In this document: piece by piece, positions 17,334 through 25,962 of the stretch | How the letters are laid out: each line of letters starts with the position of its first letter | How positions within the stretch are numbered: position 1 is the stretch's first letter | From: Collimonas antrihumi | GTDB taxonomy: Bacteria; Pseudomonadota; Gammaproteobacteria; Burkholderiales; Burkholderiaceae_D | DNA length: 64,000 bases | Assembly: GCF_018304965.1 (NCBI RefSeq) | Contig: NZ_JAGQED010000002.1 | Coordinates: 186,001-250,000 of the forward strand | Reading direction: 5' to 3' | Notes under the pieces: model-generated | What the model was told of the DNA's origin: nothing | Databases searched by the model: none | What the model saw: only the letters and a program-made list of their open reading frames with translations | Made by a program: the position numbers and the translations under genes

Positions 17334-17396
17334 GTGGTGCTGGTGTGGTTTGGCGACGCAACTGACAAATAAGTTGGCAAATAGTTGGCACGTAAG

Positions 17397-17444
17397 TTGA
17401 CGAATAAATTGACGAATAAATTGACGAATAAATTGACGAATAAT
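17397..17444 (+). repeat. 12-bp tandem repeat upstream of nlpD
   Basis: Four units of TTGACGAATAAA (17397, 17409, 17421, 17433; the last ends in T). More degenerate copies appear to lead in from about 17360 (ACTGACAAATAA). The unit contains TTGACG, one mismatch from the -35 consensus. The array lies in the 144-bp gap between pcm and nlpD. Confidence 0.95.
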
Positions 17445-17477
17445 CAGCGACTTTGTCGCACATACATAATAAATGTA

Positions 17478-18455
17478 ATGAGAATGAAGAAAACTCGCTT
17501 TATAGCTTTGGGATTAATGGTAGGTACGCTTGCCGCATGCACCACTCCGCGTACCCCTGCTCCGGTGGTGGAGCGGCGTCCAGGCGGCAGCGTTACTGCC
17601 TCGGCCGCGCCCGAGACCTCACGCGCCGCCGAGGGGCGTGGTTCTTATACCGTGAAGCCGGGCGATACCCTGTATCGGATTGCACTTGATTTCGGTCAAA
17701 GCCCGCGCGATATCGTGGCCTGGAACAAGCTGGAAAACGCGAATGACATCAAGGTCGGCCAGGTTTTGCGGGTGCAGCCCGGGGATGGCAGTTCGGGATC
17801 GGCCGGCGGCGCGCAGATCGGCAATGTGGCGTCCGGTTCGGGAGTTGAAGTAAGATCCTTGTCGGCGCCGCCGTCCGCTGCTGCAGGCAATGGCGGTAAC
17901 GCTGGCAACAAGAGCGGCCCGCGCGGCGATAAGCGCCCGTATTCGGAGAGCGCGCTGGCCGAGTTGCAAAAGCCGGATGCAGCGTCGTCCAGCGAGGCGC
18001 CGAAAGCAGCGCCGGCAGTGGTGGCGCCTGCCGCTACAGTGGCAGCTAGTACTGCAGCTTCGGCAGCGGCACCGTCATCCGGCGACGAGGATCGCGTGGA
18101 CTGGATGTGGCCGGCAGAAGGCAAGCAGGTCGGTTCTTTCGATCAAGGCAAGAAGGGAATCGATATTTCCGGCAAAGCCGGGCAGGCCGTAGTTGCAGCA
18201 GCCGGCGGCAAGGTGATGTATGCAGGTAGCGGTATTCGCGGTTATGGTAATTTGGTTATCATCAAACATACCAGCAACTTGTTGTCCGCTTACGCGCATA
18301 ATAAGGCTATCTTGGTGAAAGAGGGGCAGACGGTGAGCAAGGGCCAGAAGATTGCCGAAATGGGAAATTCGGACAGCGATGCGGTCAAGCTGCATTTCGA
18401 AATTCGCCAGCAAGGCAAACCTGTCGATCCATCGAAATTCTTACCTAGTCGATAA
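17478..18455 (+). CDS. nlpD: NlpD-type LysM/M23 murein hydrolase activator lipoprotein
   Basis: About 325 residues from ATG 17478 (ATG 17484 equally possible). Signal peptide with lipobox LAAC (Cys21); LysM domain (GSYTVKPGDTLYRIALDFG through DIKVGQVLRV, about residues 53-98) for peptidoglycan binding; a long Ala/Ser/Pro-rich linker; and a C-terminal M23 domain (VDWMWPAEG to PVDPSKFLP) lacking the usual metal ligands, as in E. coli NlpD, which activates the amidase AmiC rather than cutting peptidoglycan itself. The frame is open upstream through the 12-bp array, but that part is not a signal peptide. rpoS follows with no spacing; in enteric bacteria the main rpoS promoter lies inside nlpD. 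Confidence 0.93.
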   Translation: MRMKKTRFIALGLMVGTLAACTTPRTPAPVVERRPGGSVTASAAPETSRAAEGRGSYTVKPGDTLYRIALDFGQSPRDIVAWNKLENANDIKVGQVLRVQPGDGSSGSAGGAQIGNVASGSGVEVRSLSAPPSAAAGNGGNAGNKSGPRGDKRPYSESALAELQKPDAASSSEAPKAAPAVVAPAATVAASTAASAAAPSSGDEDRVDWMWPAEGKQVGSFDQGKKGIDISGKAGQAVVAAAGGKVMYAGSGIRGYGNLVIIKHTSNLLSAYAHNKAILVKEGQTVSKGQKIAEMGNSDSDAVKLHFEIRQQGKPVDPSKFLPSR

Positions 18456-19481
18456 ATGAGCAAACGGCCGATAGATCATCAGGATGACGATCATGACCCG
18501 TTATCGGAGCAGCTTGCCGATGACGAGCAAGAGGATGCCGATGCTGTCGTCGTCGGGCAGGATGCTGACGACGAAGTCGTGGTCGATGGCGTGGTGGTTG
18601 TGGTTGATGGTGTCGAAGAGCTGAAGAAGGTATTGGCAGCCGAGCTGTCGACCGACACCACGCAACACTACCTGAATCAGATCGGCACCCGGCCGCTGTT
18701 GTCGGTGGCTGAAGAAGTACATTTCGCGACTTTGGCGAAACAAGGCAATTTTGAAGCTCGGCAGAAAATGATCGAGCACAACCTGCGCCTGGTGGTGTCG
18801 ATTGCCAAACACTACATCAACCGTGGCGTAGCCTTGCTCGATTTGATCGAGGAAGGCAATCTCGGCCTGATGCGGGCCATCGACAAATTCGAACCTGAGC
18901 GCGGTTTCCGGTTTTCTACTTACGCCACCTGGTGGATACGCCAAAGTATCGAGCGCGCCATCATGAACCAGGCACGCACCGTCCGCCTGCCGGTGCATAT
19001 GGTGCGCGAATTGAACCAGATCCTGCGTGCCAAATACCATCTGGAAGCGCAGCACCACGACGGCAAGGATGCCAGCGCCGAAGATATCGCCCATTTGGTG
19101 GACCGTCCGGTGGAGGATGTGCAGGACGTGCTGGCGCTGTCGGAGCATGCTGCATCGCTGGATGCGCCGCTGGACCAGGATCCGCTCGCCAGCCTGATGG
19201 ATCTGTTGCCGAGCGCAACTGAGGAAAATCCCGATTCGCGTGCCGAACAGCAGGAAATGTCGATTCTGGTGCGGGTCTGGCTGGAAAAGCTGACGGACAA
19301 GCAACGTAACGTGATCATGCGCCGTTTCGGTCTGGATAACGACGATCCTTCGACGCTGGAAGAGCTGGCGGCTGAAATAGGCGTCACGCGAGAGCGGGTG
19401 CGGCAGATTCAGCAAGAGGCATTGATCAAGCTGAAGCGCTTGTTGGGCGCCAAGGGTGTCGGCAAGGACTCTTTCCTGTAG
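18456..19481 (+). CDS. rpoS: RNA polymerase sigma factor RpoS
   Basis: A 341-residue sigma-70 family factor for stationary phase and stress. Region 1.2 begins near [11 protein letters not shown], region 2 contains [39 protein letters not shown] and [15 protein letters not shown], and region 4 holds [19 protein letters not shown]. The first 57 or so residues are acidic and low in complexity, with a run of Val/Asp repeats at 31-53. The ATG is directly adjacent to the nlpD stop and has no clear Shine-Dalgarno, so translational coupling is likely. Confidence 0.96.
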   Translation: MSKRPIDHQDDDHDPLSEQLADDEQEDADAVVVGQDADDEVVVDGVVVVVDGVEELKKVLAAELSTDTTQHYLNQIGTRPLLSVAEEVHFATLAKQGNFEARQKMIEHNLRLVVSIAKHYINRGVALLDLIEEGNLGLMRAIDKFEPERGFRFSTYATWWIRQSIERAIMNQARTVRLPVHMVRELNQILRAKYHLEAQHHDGKDASAEDIAHLVDRPVEDVQDVLALSEHAASLDAPLDQDPLASLMDLLPSATEENPDSRAEQQEMSILVRVWLEKLTDKQRNVIMRRFGLDNDDPSTLEELAAEIGVTRERVRQIQQEALIKLKRLLGAKGVGKDSFL

Positions 19482-19541
19482 GGTGGATATAAGGTGTCCA
19501 TAATGTCCCCCATTCGGACAAACGTGGCGGCGCCGTTATTC

Positions 19542-19576
19542 TTCTCGCCTTTTTTCTCGCCTTTTTTCTTTATAAT
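19542..19576 (+). promoter_or_regulatory. 12-bp duplication followed by a consensus -10 box (rlmD promoter)
   Basis: TTCTCGCCTTTT is repeated directly at 19542-19553 and 19554-19565. A perfect TATAAT follows at 19571-19576. No good -35 hexamer lies at 16-18 bases, so an activator or an extended contact may be needed. A start near 19583 would place the structured leader at the 5' end of the rlmD mRNA. Confidence 0.5.
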
Positions 19577-19599
19577 CCACCCTTTTATCTGATCAGCCA

Positions 19600-19667
19600 G
19601 GGACAGCGCAATTCGCCACAAGGCACACCTTGGCGGCTCTTGAACACTTTCCCGCAATTCTAGAATT
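19600..19667 (+). ncRNA. Candidate structured leader RNA of rlmD (twin of the rlmN leader)
   Basis: The leader folds by eye into an outer stem (GGGACAG with CTTTCCC, one mismatch), a long inner hairpin closed by TTCGCC/GGCGGC...GAA with apical stem CAAGG-CACA-CCTTG, and a short second hairpin AATTC-TA-GAATT next to the ATG. The blocks AATTCGCC and GGCGGCTCTTGAAC recur almost unchanged before rlmN. I see no clear Shine-Dalgarno between the second hairpin and the ATG at 19671. I do not recognise it as a known riboswitch class. Confidence 0.5.
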
Positions 19668-19670
19668 TCT

Positions 19671-21023
19671 ATGCAACAAGATACTATCGATATCAAATCC
19701 CTCGACATGGATGCGCGCGGGATCGGCCATCTGCAAAATGAAGACGGTAGCCAAGGCAAGGTCATTTTCGTTGAGGGCGCTTTGCCGGGCGAACGTGTCA
19801 GTTTCGTGTCGTATCGCAAGAAACCGAAATGGGAAGCGGCCACCATGACCGCCTTGCACAACGAATCGGTATTGCGGGTGAAGCCGCGCTGCGCGGTATT
19901 CGGCCTGTGCGGGGGCTGTGCCATGCAGCACCTGGAGCCGACTGCGCAGGTAGCCATCAAGCAGCGGGTGCTGGAAGATAATCTGTGGCATATCGGCAAG
20001 GTCAAGGCGGAATCCATGTTACGCCCGATTTACGGGCCGACCTGGGGCTACCGTTACCGAGCCCGTATTTCAGTGCGCAATGTGCCTAAAAAGGGCGGGG
20101 TGCTGGTCGGTTTCCATGAAAGAAAATCATCTTTCATCACGGACATGAAAGCCTGTGAAGTCTTGCCGGCGCATGTGTCGGCGATGCTGGTGCCGTTGCG
20201 CCACCTGATCGCTTCACTGAGCCTGATTGACCACATTCCACAGATCGAACTGGCGATCGGCGAGGGGCCGCAAGGCCAGGTTACGGCATTGGTATTGCGC
20301 ATCATGGCGGCGTTGACGGCAGACGACGAAGTCAAGCTGAAAGCGTTTGCCGACCAATATCAAGTCAACTGGTGGCTGCAAACCGCTGGCCCGGATAGCG
20401 CCTATTCGTTTTATCCGGAGCAGAGCGAGTTGTATTACACCTTGCCGGAATTCGGCGTGCGCATGCCTTTCAAGCCCACCGATTTCACGCAGGTGAATCA
20501 CCAGATCAACCGGGTAATGGTGGCGCGTGCCTTGCGATTGCTGGATGTGCAGCCGCATGAGCGAGTGGCTGATCTGTTTTGCGGTCTGGGAAATTTCACT
20601 CTGCCCTTGGCTACCCAGGCGCAAGAAGTGGTCGGCATCGAAGGCAGTCAAGCCCTGATTAACCGCGCGGGCGAGAATGCCGCAGTGAATCAGCTGGGTG
20701 GCAAGACTACCTTTTATTGCCGTAATCTGTTTGAGGCGAGCGCCGAGGATTTTGTCGCGCTGGGCAAGTTCGACCGGATGCTGATCGACCCGCCGCGCGA
20801 TGGCGCAGCGGCTGTGTGCGAGGCGATCGTTGGCTTGGCGGCAATCGGCCAGGCATCGATGATGCCGAAACGGATCGTGTACGTCTCCTGCAATCCTTCG
20901 ACCCTGGCGCGCGACGCTGGCTTGCTGATGGCGGGCGGCTATCGCTTGAGCCAGGCCGGGGTGGTGAACATGTTCCCGCACACCGCGCACGTGGAATCGA
21001 TGGCGGTGTTTGATTTGCCCTGA
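19671..21023 (+). CDS. rlmD: 23S rRNA (uracil-1939-C5)-methyltransferase RlmD
   Basis: A 450-residue enzyme of the RumA/TrmA family that methylates U1939 of 23S rRNA with SAM. An N-terminal TRAM-like domain (residues 1-65, DMDARGIGHL) is followed by iron-sulphur cysteines Cys74, Cys80 and Cys83 (CAVFGLCGGC) and a further Cys in DMKACEVL. The Rossmann methyltransferase domain contains VADLFCGLGNFTLPLA, DPPRDGAA and the catalytic-Cys motif YVSCNPSTLARD. TrmA lacks the CGGC cluster and RlmC is shorter, which favours RlmD. It is preceded by the structured leader and followed by an interrupted terminator. Confidence 0.95.
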   Translation: MQQDTIDIKSLDMDARGIGHLQNEDGSQGKVIFVEGALPGERVSFVSYRKKPKWEAATMTALHNESVLRVKPRCAVFGLCGGCAMQHLEPTAQVAIKQRVLEDNLWHIGKVKAESMLRPIYGPTWGYRYRARISVRNVPKKGGVLVGFHERKSSFITDMKACEVLPAHVSAMLVPLRHLIASLSLIDHIPQIELAIGEGPQGQVTALVLRIMAALTADDEVKLKAFADQYQVNWWLQTAGPDSAYSFYPEQSELYYTLPEFGVRMPFKPTDFTQVNHQINRVMVARALRLLDVQPHERVADLFCGLGNFTLPLATQAQEVVGIEGSQALINRAGENAAVNQLGGKTTFYCRNLFEASAEDFVALGKFDRMLIDPPRDGAAAVCEAIVGLAAIGQASMMPKRIVYVSCNPSTLARDAGLLMAGGYRLSQAGVVNMFPHTAHVESMAVFDLP

Positions 21024-21056
21024 TCGGGCTTGCGGCCTTCGATAAGGCTGCAAATA

Positions 21057-21265
21057 AAAAAACCGGCCAAAAGGCCCAATGCCGTTCAGTTAAGTGATAT
21101 GACGTGGCCAGCCGCCACGGCGGCTCCGTCATCCCCGCGAACGCGGGGATCCAAATTACCGAGTGAAACAATGAAAATGGATTCCCGCGTTCGCGGGAAC
21201 GACGCATGAGGGAGATATCTTTGGCGTCTTAACTGAACGGCATTAGGCCAGAAGGCCGGTTTTTT
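21057..21265. terminator. Terminator arms split by an inserted element
   Basis: AAAAAACCGGCC (21057-21068) and GGCCGGTTTTTT (21254-21265) are perfect inverted repeats with A and T runs on the outer sides, i.e. a bidirectional intrinsic terminator between rlmD (+) and the Bax-inhibitor gene (-). The MITE-like element 21078-21244 occupies what would have been its loop. Confidence 0.7.
21078..21244. mobile_element. 167-bp MITE-like element with 17-bp perfect terminal inverted repeats
   Basis: Ends AATGCCGTTCAGTTAAG (21078-21094) and CTTAACTGAACGGCATT (21228-21244) are exact inverse copies. Inside are two palindromes, ATCCCCGCGAACGCGGGGAT (21131-21150) and its counterpart at 21181-21200, inverted relative to each other and resembling the dRS3/REP-type repeats of betaproteobacteria. 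No ORF is present, so it is non-autonomous. Flanks read AGGCC on both sides (one extra C on the left), a possible target duplication. Confidence 0.75.
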
Positions 21266-21285
21266 CCATGAACATGCAGTTTTGC

Positions 21286-21981
21286 TCAGTTTCGGTTACC
21301 GCCGAAAATGCCTAACAGGGAAAGCAGGTTGACAAAGATGTTGTAGACGTCCAGGTACAGGCTCAGTGTTGCGGAGATGTAATTGGTTTCACCGCCATTG
21401 ATGATGCGTTGTACGTCATACAAGATGTAGGCTGAGAAAATCGCGATGGCAATTACCGATACCGCCAGGTAGAGCGCAGGGATCTGCAGGAAAACATTCG
21501 CCAGAGACGCCAGCAACAGCACCACTACGCCGGCAAACAGCCATTTCCCCATGATCGAGAAATCGCGTTTGCTAACCGTTGCGATACTTGCCATAACGAC
21601 AAAAACACTGGCGGTGCCGCCGAAAGCCATCATGATCAGTGTGGCGCCGTTGGAGAAGCCGACCAGTGTATGGCCGATCAGGCGTGACAGCATCAGGCCC
21701 ATGAAGAAGGTGAAGCCGAGCAGGAGCAATACGCCCCAGCCGCTGTTTTTGGTCTTTTCAATTGCATAAAAGAAACCAAACGCTACGGCCATGAAGGCCA
21801 TGAAGCCGATCAGCGGACTGTTTCTAAAGAAACTGAAATCCATCTGTACCCCAAGCCAGGCGCCGGCAATCGTCGGCAGCATGGACAGCGCCAGCAGCCA
21901 GTACGTATTGCGCAGTACGCGGTGCTGCACGCTCAGCGCGGTGCTGCCCGGCGAGTAGGTAGATTGCAGATTTTGATCCAT
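21286..21981 (-). CDS. Bax inhibitor-1 / YccA family membrane protein
   Basis: A 231-residue protein with about seven transmembrane helices of the BI-1/YccA/TMBIM family. The start ATG 21981 has AGGAG upstream (rather than the ATG 33 bases earlier). The C terminus carries the conserved ILYDVQRIINGGETNYI, whose Asp is thought to line the pore, and YLDVYNIFVNLLSLLGIF. Family members are pH-sensitive calcium leak channels; E. coli YccA modulates FtsH. HflKC, also FtsH modulators, are encoded in the same window (33.6-35.8 kb), though not in the same operon. Confidence 0.92.
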   Translation of the reverse strand: MDQNLQSTYSPGSTALSVQHRVLRNTYWLLALSMLPTIAGAWLGVQMDFSFFRNSPLIGFMAFMAVAFGFFYAIEKTKNSGWGVLLLLGFTFFMGLMLSRLIGHTLVGFSNGATLIMMAFGGTASVFVVMASIATVSKRDFSIMGKWLFAGVVVLLLASLANVFLQIPALYLAVSVIAIAIFSAYILYDVQRIINGGETNYISATLSLYLDVYNIFVNLLSLLGIFGGNRN

Positions 21982-22272
21982 CAGGAACTCCTTTGAAAAT
22001 TGCAAAAGTATCAAACTGTTGCGATCATAGCATTTACCAACACATCTTTACATCAGACAGTAAAGCCGCAAAGTGGTTCTCCGCGGGCTGTCTACGCTTC
22101 TTAATGATCGGCAGCTTGCGTTTTGGCCGGTTATGACGATTCTATACGGGTGTTTCGTGTTAAAATCAAAGGTTGATTGAATTAGTCAGAATTCGTTTTG
22201 AATTCGATTTGAATCATTAAGCGATCATTTAAATAAGCACCTTAACCCTTTCTTTTTATTGGAGTTTTTCAG

Positions 22273-22683
22273 ATGGCAATTGAACGCACCCTGTCGATTA
22301 TCAAACCGGACGCAGTCGCAAAGAACGTAATCGGCCAAATTTACACCCGTTTTGAAAACGCCGGCCTGAAAATCGTTGCTGCCCGCATGACACATCTGTC
22401 GCGCGCTGAAGCAGAAGGCTTCTACGCGGTTCACCGCGAGCGTCCTTTCTTCAAGGATCTGGTTGATTTCATGATCTCCGGCCCAGTCATGATCCAGGCG
22501 CTGGAAGGTGAAAACGCAGTATTGAAGCACCGCGACCTGATGGGCGCAACCGATCCTAAGAAGGCAGAAAAGGGCACCATCCGTGCTGATTTCGCTGATT
22601 CGATCGACGCTAACGCAGTACACGGTTCGGACGCAGTAGAAGCGGCAAAAGTTGAAATCGCTTATTTCTTCCCAGCGGCCTAA
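22273..22683 (+). CDS. ndk: Nucleoside diphosphate kinase
   Basis: A 136-residue NDK that exchanges gamma-phosphates between NTPs and NDPs through a phospho-histidine. The active-site His117 is in NAVHGSD, the nucleotide-binding region in [14 protein letters not shown], and [17 protein letters not shown] is conserved. A GGAG site precedes the ATG. The 290 bases upstream should hold its promoter. The downstream gap to rlmN is filled by a tandem repeat and a structured leader, so rlmN may have its own promoter. Confidence 0.97.
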   Translation: MAIERTLSIIKPDAVAKNVIGQIYTRFENAGLKIVAARMTHLSRAEAEGFYAVHRERPFFKDLVDFMISGPVMIQALEGENAVLKHRDLMGATDPKKAEKGTIRADFADSIDANAVHGSDAVEAAKVEIAYFFPAA

Positions 22684-22688
22684 TTGGC

Positions 22689-22777
22689 GTCAGTAATTGT
22701 CGTCAGTAATTGTTGTAAGAATTGTTGTACGAATTGTTGTAAGTAAGTGCCGTAAATAATTGTAGTAAATAAGTGCT
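22689..22777 (+). repeat. Degenerate 12-13-bp tandem array between ndk and rlmN
   Basis: About seven units beginning GTCAGTAATTGTC (22689) and GTCAGTAATTGTT (22702), then GTAAGAATTGTT, GTACGAATTGTT, GTAAGTAAGTGCC, GTAAATAATTGTA and GTAAATAAGTGCT. It starts within 6 bases of the ndk stop. Confidence 0.85.
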
Positions 22778-22859
22778 GCCGGCAAGTCAAAATAAGTCAA
22801 AACTTGTTTGTGGCTTGCCGTGCAAACTGATGTAATTGCTTTAAATGTTTTGCTTAGTT

Positions 22860-22923
22860 GGGGGCAGGGTAATTCGCCGCACTTAGGCGGCTTTTGAACT
22901 CTGTCCCACAATTTTTAAATTGG
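22860..22923 (+). ncRNA. Candidate structured leader RNA of rlmN (twin of the rlmD leader)
   Basis: Outer stem GGGGCAG (22861-22867) with CTGTCCC (22901-22907); inner hairpin GCCGC/GCGGC (22876-22880 with 22887-22891), extended by TTC/GAA pairing; second hairpin CAATTT-TT-AAATTG (22909-22922) just before the ATG at 22931. AATTCGCC and GGCGGCTTTTGAAC match the rlmD leader almost exactly, while stems differ by changes that keep pairing. The remaining pre-ATG sequence has at best a weak GGAAA ribosome site. Confidence 0.5.
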
Positions 22924-22930
22924 AAATGCC

Positions 22931-24106
22931 ATGACTGCTCTCACCAACCTGCTGGATCTGGATCCCGCACAACTGACCGCTTATTGCGGCGAGTTGGGTG
23001 AGAAGCCGTTTCGTGCAAAGCAACTACTGCGCTGGATTCATCAATTCGGCGCACACGATTTCGATGCGATGACAGACTTGGCCAAGTCATTGCGTGACAA
23101 GCTGGCTACCCGGGCGATGATCGCCGCTCCCGCCGTGATCAGCGATCACACCTCGACCGACGGCACCCGCAAGTGGCTGCTCGATGTTGGTCAAGGCAAT
23201 GCGGTGGAGACGGTGTTTATCCCTGAAGAAAACCGCGGCACCCTGTGTATTTCGACGCAGGCCGGCTGTGCGGTGAATTGCCGTTTTTGCTCTACCGGCA
23301 AGCAAGGCTTCAGCCGCAATCTGACGGTCGGTGAAATTATCGGCCAGTTGTGGATGGCTGAATTCGAACTGCGCAAATCCAAGGGCGTCGAGCCGGGCCA
23401 TAAAGGCGAGCGCCAGATCACCAACGTGGTGATGATGGGCATGGGCGAACCCTTGTTGAATTACGAGCCGACAGTGACAGCGCTCAAGCTGATGCTCGAC
23501 GATAACGCCTACGGTTTGTCGCGTCGCCGGGTGACTCTGTCTACCAGCGGCGTGGTGCCGATGATCGATAAACTGTCGCAGGATTGTGCGGTGGCGATGG
23601 CGGTATCGCTGCATGCTTCCAACGACACCTTGCGCGACGGCCTGGTGCCGCTGAATAAAAAATATCCGCTGCGCGAACTGATGGCCGCCTGCAAGCGCTA
23701 TCTGGAGTTTGCGCCGCGCGATTTCATTACCTTCGAATACTGCATGCTGGATGACGTCAACGATACCGACGCCCATGCACGCGAGTTGATCGCCCTGGTG
23801 CAGGGCCACGCAGGCGGGCCAGCGGTCCCTTGCAAATTCAATCTGATTCCATTCAATCCGTTCCCGGAATCCGGTTTGAAGCGCTCGAATAATCCGCGCA
23901 TCAAAGCCTTCGCCCAGATCCTGATGGACGCCGGCATCGTCACCACCGTGCGCAAGACGCGCGGCGACGATATCGATGCTGCTTGCGGCCAGCTCGCCGG
24001 CGAGGTGCAGGATCGCACAAAGGTGCAGGAGCGCATGCAGAAAATGACCGAATATCAGCAAAAATTCGGCAAGAATTTTGGTCGCATCATCGAGGTGTCT
24101 CAGTGA
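22931..24106 (+). CDS. rlmN: Dual-specificity 23S rRNA/tRNA adenine-C2 methyltransferase RlmN
   Basis: A 391-residue radical-SAM enzyme that methylates C2 of A2503 in 23S rRNA and A37 of some tRNAs. The cluster motif CxxxCxxC is Cys113, Cys117 and Cys120 (CAVNCRFC); [42 protein letters not shown] and FNLIPFNPF follow in the usual order, and the methyl-carrier Cys is in [10 protein letters not shown] near residue 356. The stop overlaps the GTG start of the pilF-like gene. The order rlmN-pilF-rodZ-ispG-hisS is conserved in beta- and gammaproteobacteria. Confidence 0.97.
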   Translation: MTALTNLLDLDPAQLTAYCGELGEKPFRAKQLLRWIHQFGAHDFDAMTDLAKSLRDKLATRAMIAAPAVISDHTSTDGTRKWLLDVGQGNAVETVFIPEENRGTLCISTQAGCAVNCRFCSTGKQGFSRNLTVGEIIGQLWMAEFELRKSKGVEPGHKGERQITNVVMMGMGEPLLNYEPTVTALKLMLDDNAYGLSRRRVTLSTSGVVPMIDKLSQDCAVAMAVSLHASNDTLRDGLVPLNKKYPLRELMAACKRYLEFAPRDFITFEYCMLDDVNDTDAHARELIALVQGHAGGPAVPCKFNLIPFNPFPESGLKRSNNPRIKAFAQILMDAGIVTTVRKTRGDDIDAACGQLAGEVQDRTKVQERMQKMTEYQQKFGKNFGRIIEVSQ

Positions 24107-24945
24107 TAAAACAAGTAGGTAGCAAGCTGGAGGGCTGGCATGGCCGGCTGCTGTTCGCCGCGGCTGCATTGTCGTTATTGACTGGCTTGAGTGCTTGCAG
24201 CAATCTGCCGCTTGGCAGTGACAGCGAGGGTGGTTCACGCCGCGAACTGGCCACCAGCTCAGATCAGACCGAAGCGCAACGCCGGGCAGGCATTCGTTTG
24301 CAGCTGGCGGTCGGTTATTACGAACAGCACCAGCTGGAAGTCGCGCTGGACGAGATCAAGCAGGCTGTGGCGGCAGATCCTGATCTGGCCGATGCCTATA
24401 GCGTGCGCGGGCTGATCTATATGGAAATGGGCGAGAACCGCCTGGCCGATGATAATTTTCAGCGTGCCTTGCGCATCACCCCGAGCAATCCGGACTATGC
24501 CAATAACTATGGCTGGTTCCTGTGCCAGACCGGCCGGCCGAAGGAATCGATTGTTCATTTTGAGACCGCTCTGAAAAGCCGTAACTACCAGTCGCCGGCA
24601 AAGGCGCTGACGAACGCCGGTGTTTGCAGTCTCAGATTCAACGACACCGTGGCGGCGCAACGCTATCTGTCGCAAGCCTTTCAGTTTGACGCCGGCAATC
24701 CTCTGACGAATGCCAAGCTGGCACAGCTGGCGTATGACCGCAACGATTATGAGCGGGCTCGGTTTTATATTGGTCTCGTATTGAAAAACGATGTGCAAAA
24801 TGCGGAAGCATTATGGACAGCAATCAAAGTGGAGCGAAAGTTGGGTGACACAGCTGCAGAAGCAAGTTTGGTGACGCAATTACGCCGTCGGTTTGGCAGC
24901 TCTTCGGAGTTCGCAGCGTACCAGCGCGGAGCATTCAATGAGTGA
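24103..24945 (+). CDS. pilF: Type IV pilus biogenesis lipoprotein PilF/PilW (TPR)
   Basis: About 280 residues from GTG 24103, chosen because GAGG lies 7 bases upstream and the start overlaps the rlmN stop (GTGA). Signal peptide ends in lipobox LSAC. Four to five TPR units follow (for example [60 protein letters not shown]). PilF/PilW is the pilotin that brings secretin PilQ to the outer membrane. The 3' end overlaps rodZ by 8 bases. Confidence 0.9.
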   Translation: MIKQVGSKLEGWHGRLLFAAAALSLLTGLSACSNLPLGSDSEGGSRRELATSSDQTEAQRRAGIRLQLAVGYYEQHQLEVALDEIKQAVAADPDLADAYSVRGLIYMEMGENRLADDNFQRALRITPSNPDYANNYGWFLCQTGRPKESIVHFETALKSRNYQSPAKALTNAGVCSLRFNDTVAAQRYLSQAFQFDAGNPLTNAKLAQLAYDRNDYERARFYIGLVLKNDVQNAEALWTAIKVERKLGDTAAEASLVTQLRRRFGSSSEFAAYQRGAFNE

Positions 24946-25930
24946 GCCTGGACAGCTGAAAACCGAACATGCCGAGCCGGCGGACATTGCGCATATTGCT
25001 GCCGAATCGGCTAACGCCGGTCCGCTCTCGCTCGGCGCGCAACTGGCCAGCAAGCGCGAGCAGCTGGGCTGGTCGGTGCCTGATGTGGCCAGCCACCTGA
25101 AGCTGGCGCCACGTCAGATCGACGCCATTGAAGCCGACAATTATGCTGCGTTGCCTACCATGGTGATGACACGCGGTTTTATCCGGTCCTACGCAAAATT
25201 GCTGGGTCTGGACGCGACGGCCTTGCTGGCAACCATTTCGCCGGCAGTTGCCGCGCAACCGGTGGCCAGCCCGATCCATAGCCAGTTGTCGACGCCTTTC
25301 TCGGAATCGCCTTTCCATTTGATGGGGCGTAGTAAATTTGCCTATAAATGGCTGGTGGTGCTGGCAGTATTGCTATTGCTGCTGGCGGTGGCGATACGGA
25401 TGGATGCGGTGCCAGGCCTGCAAAACGCGATACAGTCGCTGAGTGAGAAATCGGCTGCCACGGACGCCACCTCTGCAGCCGGTGGCGACGATAAAGCCAG
25501 TGCACCTGCTGCCGCAGAATTACAAGCTGCCGATGCCGTAGCTAACGCTGCCTTGACTGCCGCTCCAACGGCGCCGGCAACCGGTGCGGCGGTTCCTGAG
25601 GCTGGCGTGAATGCCAGGCTGGCAAACACCGCAACAAACGTTGCAACAAACGCTGCAACAAACACCGCTGCAGTCAATCCGGCTACCGCCAGCGGCGGCG
25701 AGCTGGTCTTGAACTTCCGGCAAGATTCGTGGGTCGAAATCAAGCGCGCTGACAACACCGTGCTGATCTCGCGCCTGGCCAAGGCGGGCAGCACGGAATC
25801 GGTCGACATGTCGCAACCGGTCAACGTCATCATCGGTAATATTGCCGGTGTCGACGCCACGCTGCGCGGCGCGCCGCTGGACCTGAAGGCCGGTTCCAAA
25901 ACGAATGTGGCCAGAGTGAGCTTGAAATAA
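24938..25930 (+). CDS. rodZ: Cytoskeletal protein RodZ (HTH, transmembrane, DUF4115)
   Basis: About 330 residues from ATG 24938 (GGAG upstream, overlapping pilF). The N-terminal cytoplasmic Xre-type helix-turn-helix ([20 protein letters not shown] to [10 protein letters not shown], residues 32-100) would bind MreB; a transmembrane helix [16 protein letters not shown] lies near 140-157; an Ala/Thr-rich periplasmic linker follows, and the C-terminal beta domain ([18 protein letters not shown] to TNVARVSLK) is the DUF4115 domain. The linker holds a 12-bp tandem repeat coding for A-T-N-x. Confidence 0.92.
   Translation: MSEPGQLKTEHAEPADIAHIAAESANAGPLSLGAQLASKREQLGWSVPDVASHLKLAPRQIDAIEADNYAALPTMVMTRGFIRSYAKLLGLDATALLATISPAVAAQPVASPIHSQLSTPFSESPFHLMGRSKFAYKWLVVLAVLLLLLAVAIRMDAVPGLQNAIQSLSEKSAATDATSAAGGDDKASAPAAAELQAADAVANAALTAAPTAPATGAAVPEAGVNARLANTATNVATNAATNTAAVNPATASGGELVLNFRQDSWVEIKRADNTVLISRLAKAGSTESVDMSQPVNVIIGNIAGVDATLRGAPLDLKAGSKTNVARVSLK
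25631..25666 (+). repeat. In-frame 12-bp tandem repeat in the rodZ linker
   Basis: Three units of GCAACAAACGTT-like sequence (25631, 25643, 25655) encode ATNV, ATNA and ATNT; a related LANT precedes them. Length changes here would alter only a flexible linker. Confidence 0.85.
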
Positions 25931-25962
25931 ACGCGATGGAAAGAGATAAGCGAGAGAAACCC

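Noticed and set aside
17397-17444. CRISPR array
   Set aside because: Direct repeats of 12 bp without spacers; none of the other repeats has repeat-spacer structure either.
17385-17477. Translation of the TTGACGAATAAA array as the N terminus of NlpD
   Set aside because: In frame (KLTN repeats), but it would bury the lipoprotein signal peptide that begins at 17478/17484.
22860-22910. Degenerate tRNA upstream of rlmN
   Set aside because: A 7-bp acceptor-like stem is present, but there is no T arm (GTTCRA), no anticodon arm and no CCA; the twin before rlmD excludes a tRNA remnant.
23087-24238. - strand open frame (383 codons) opposite rlmN
   Set aside because: Antisense to the radical-SAM gene; His/Arg/Ala-rich shadow without motifs.
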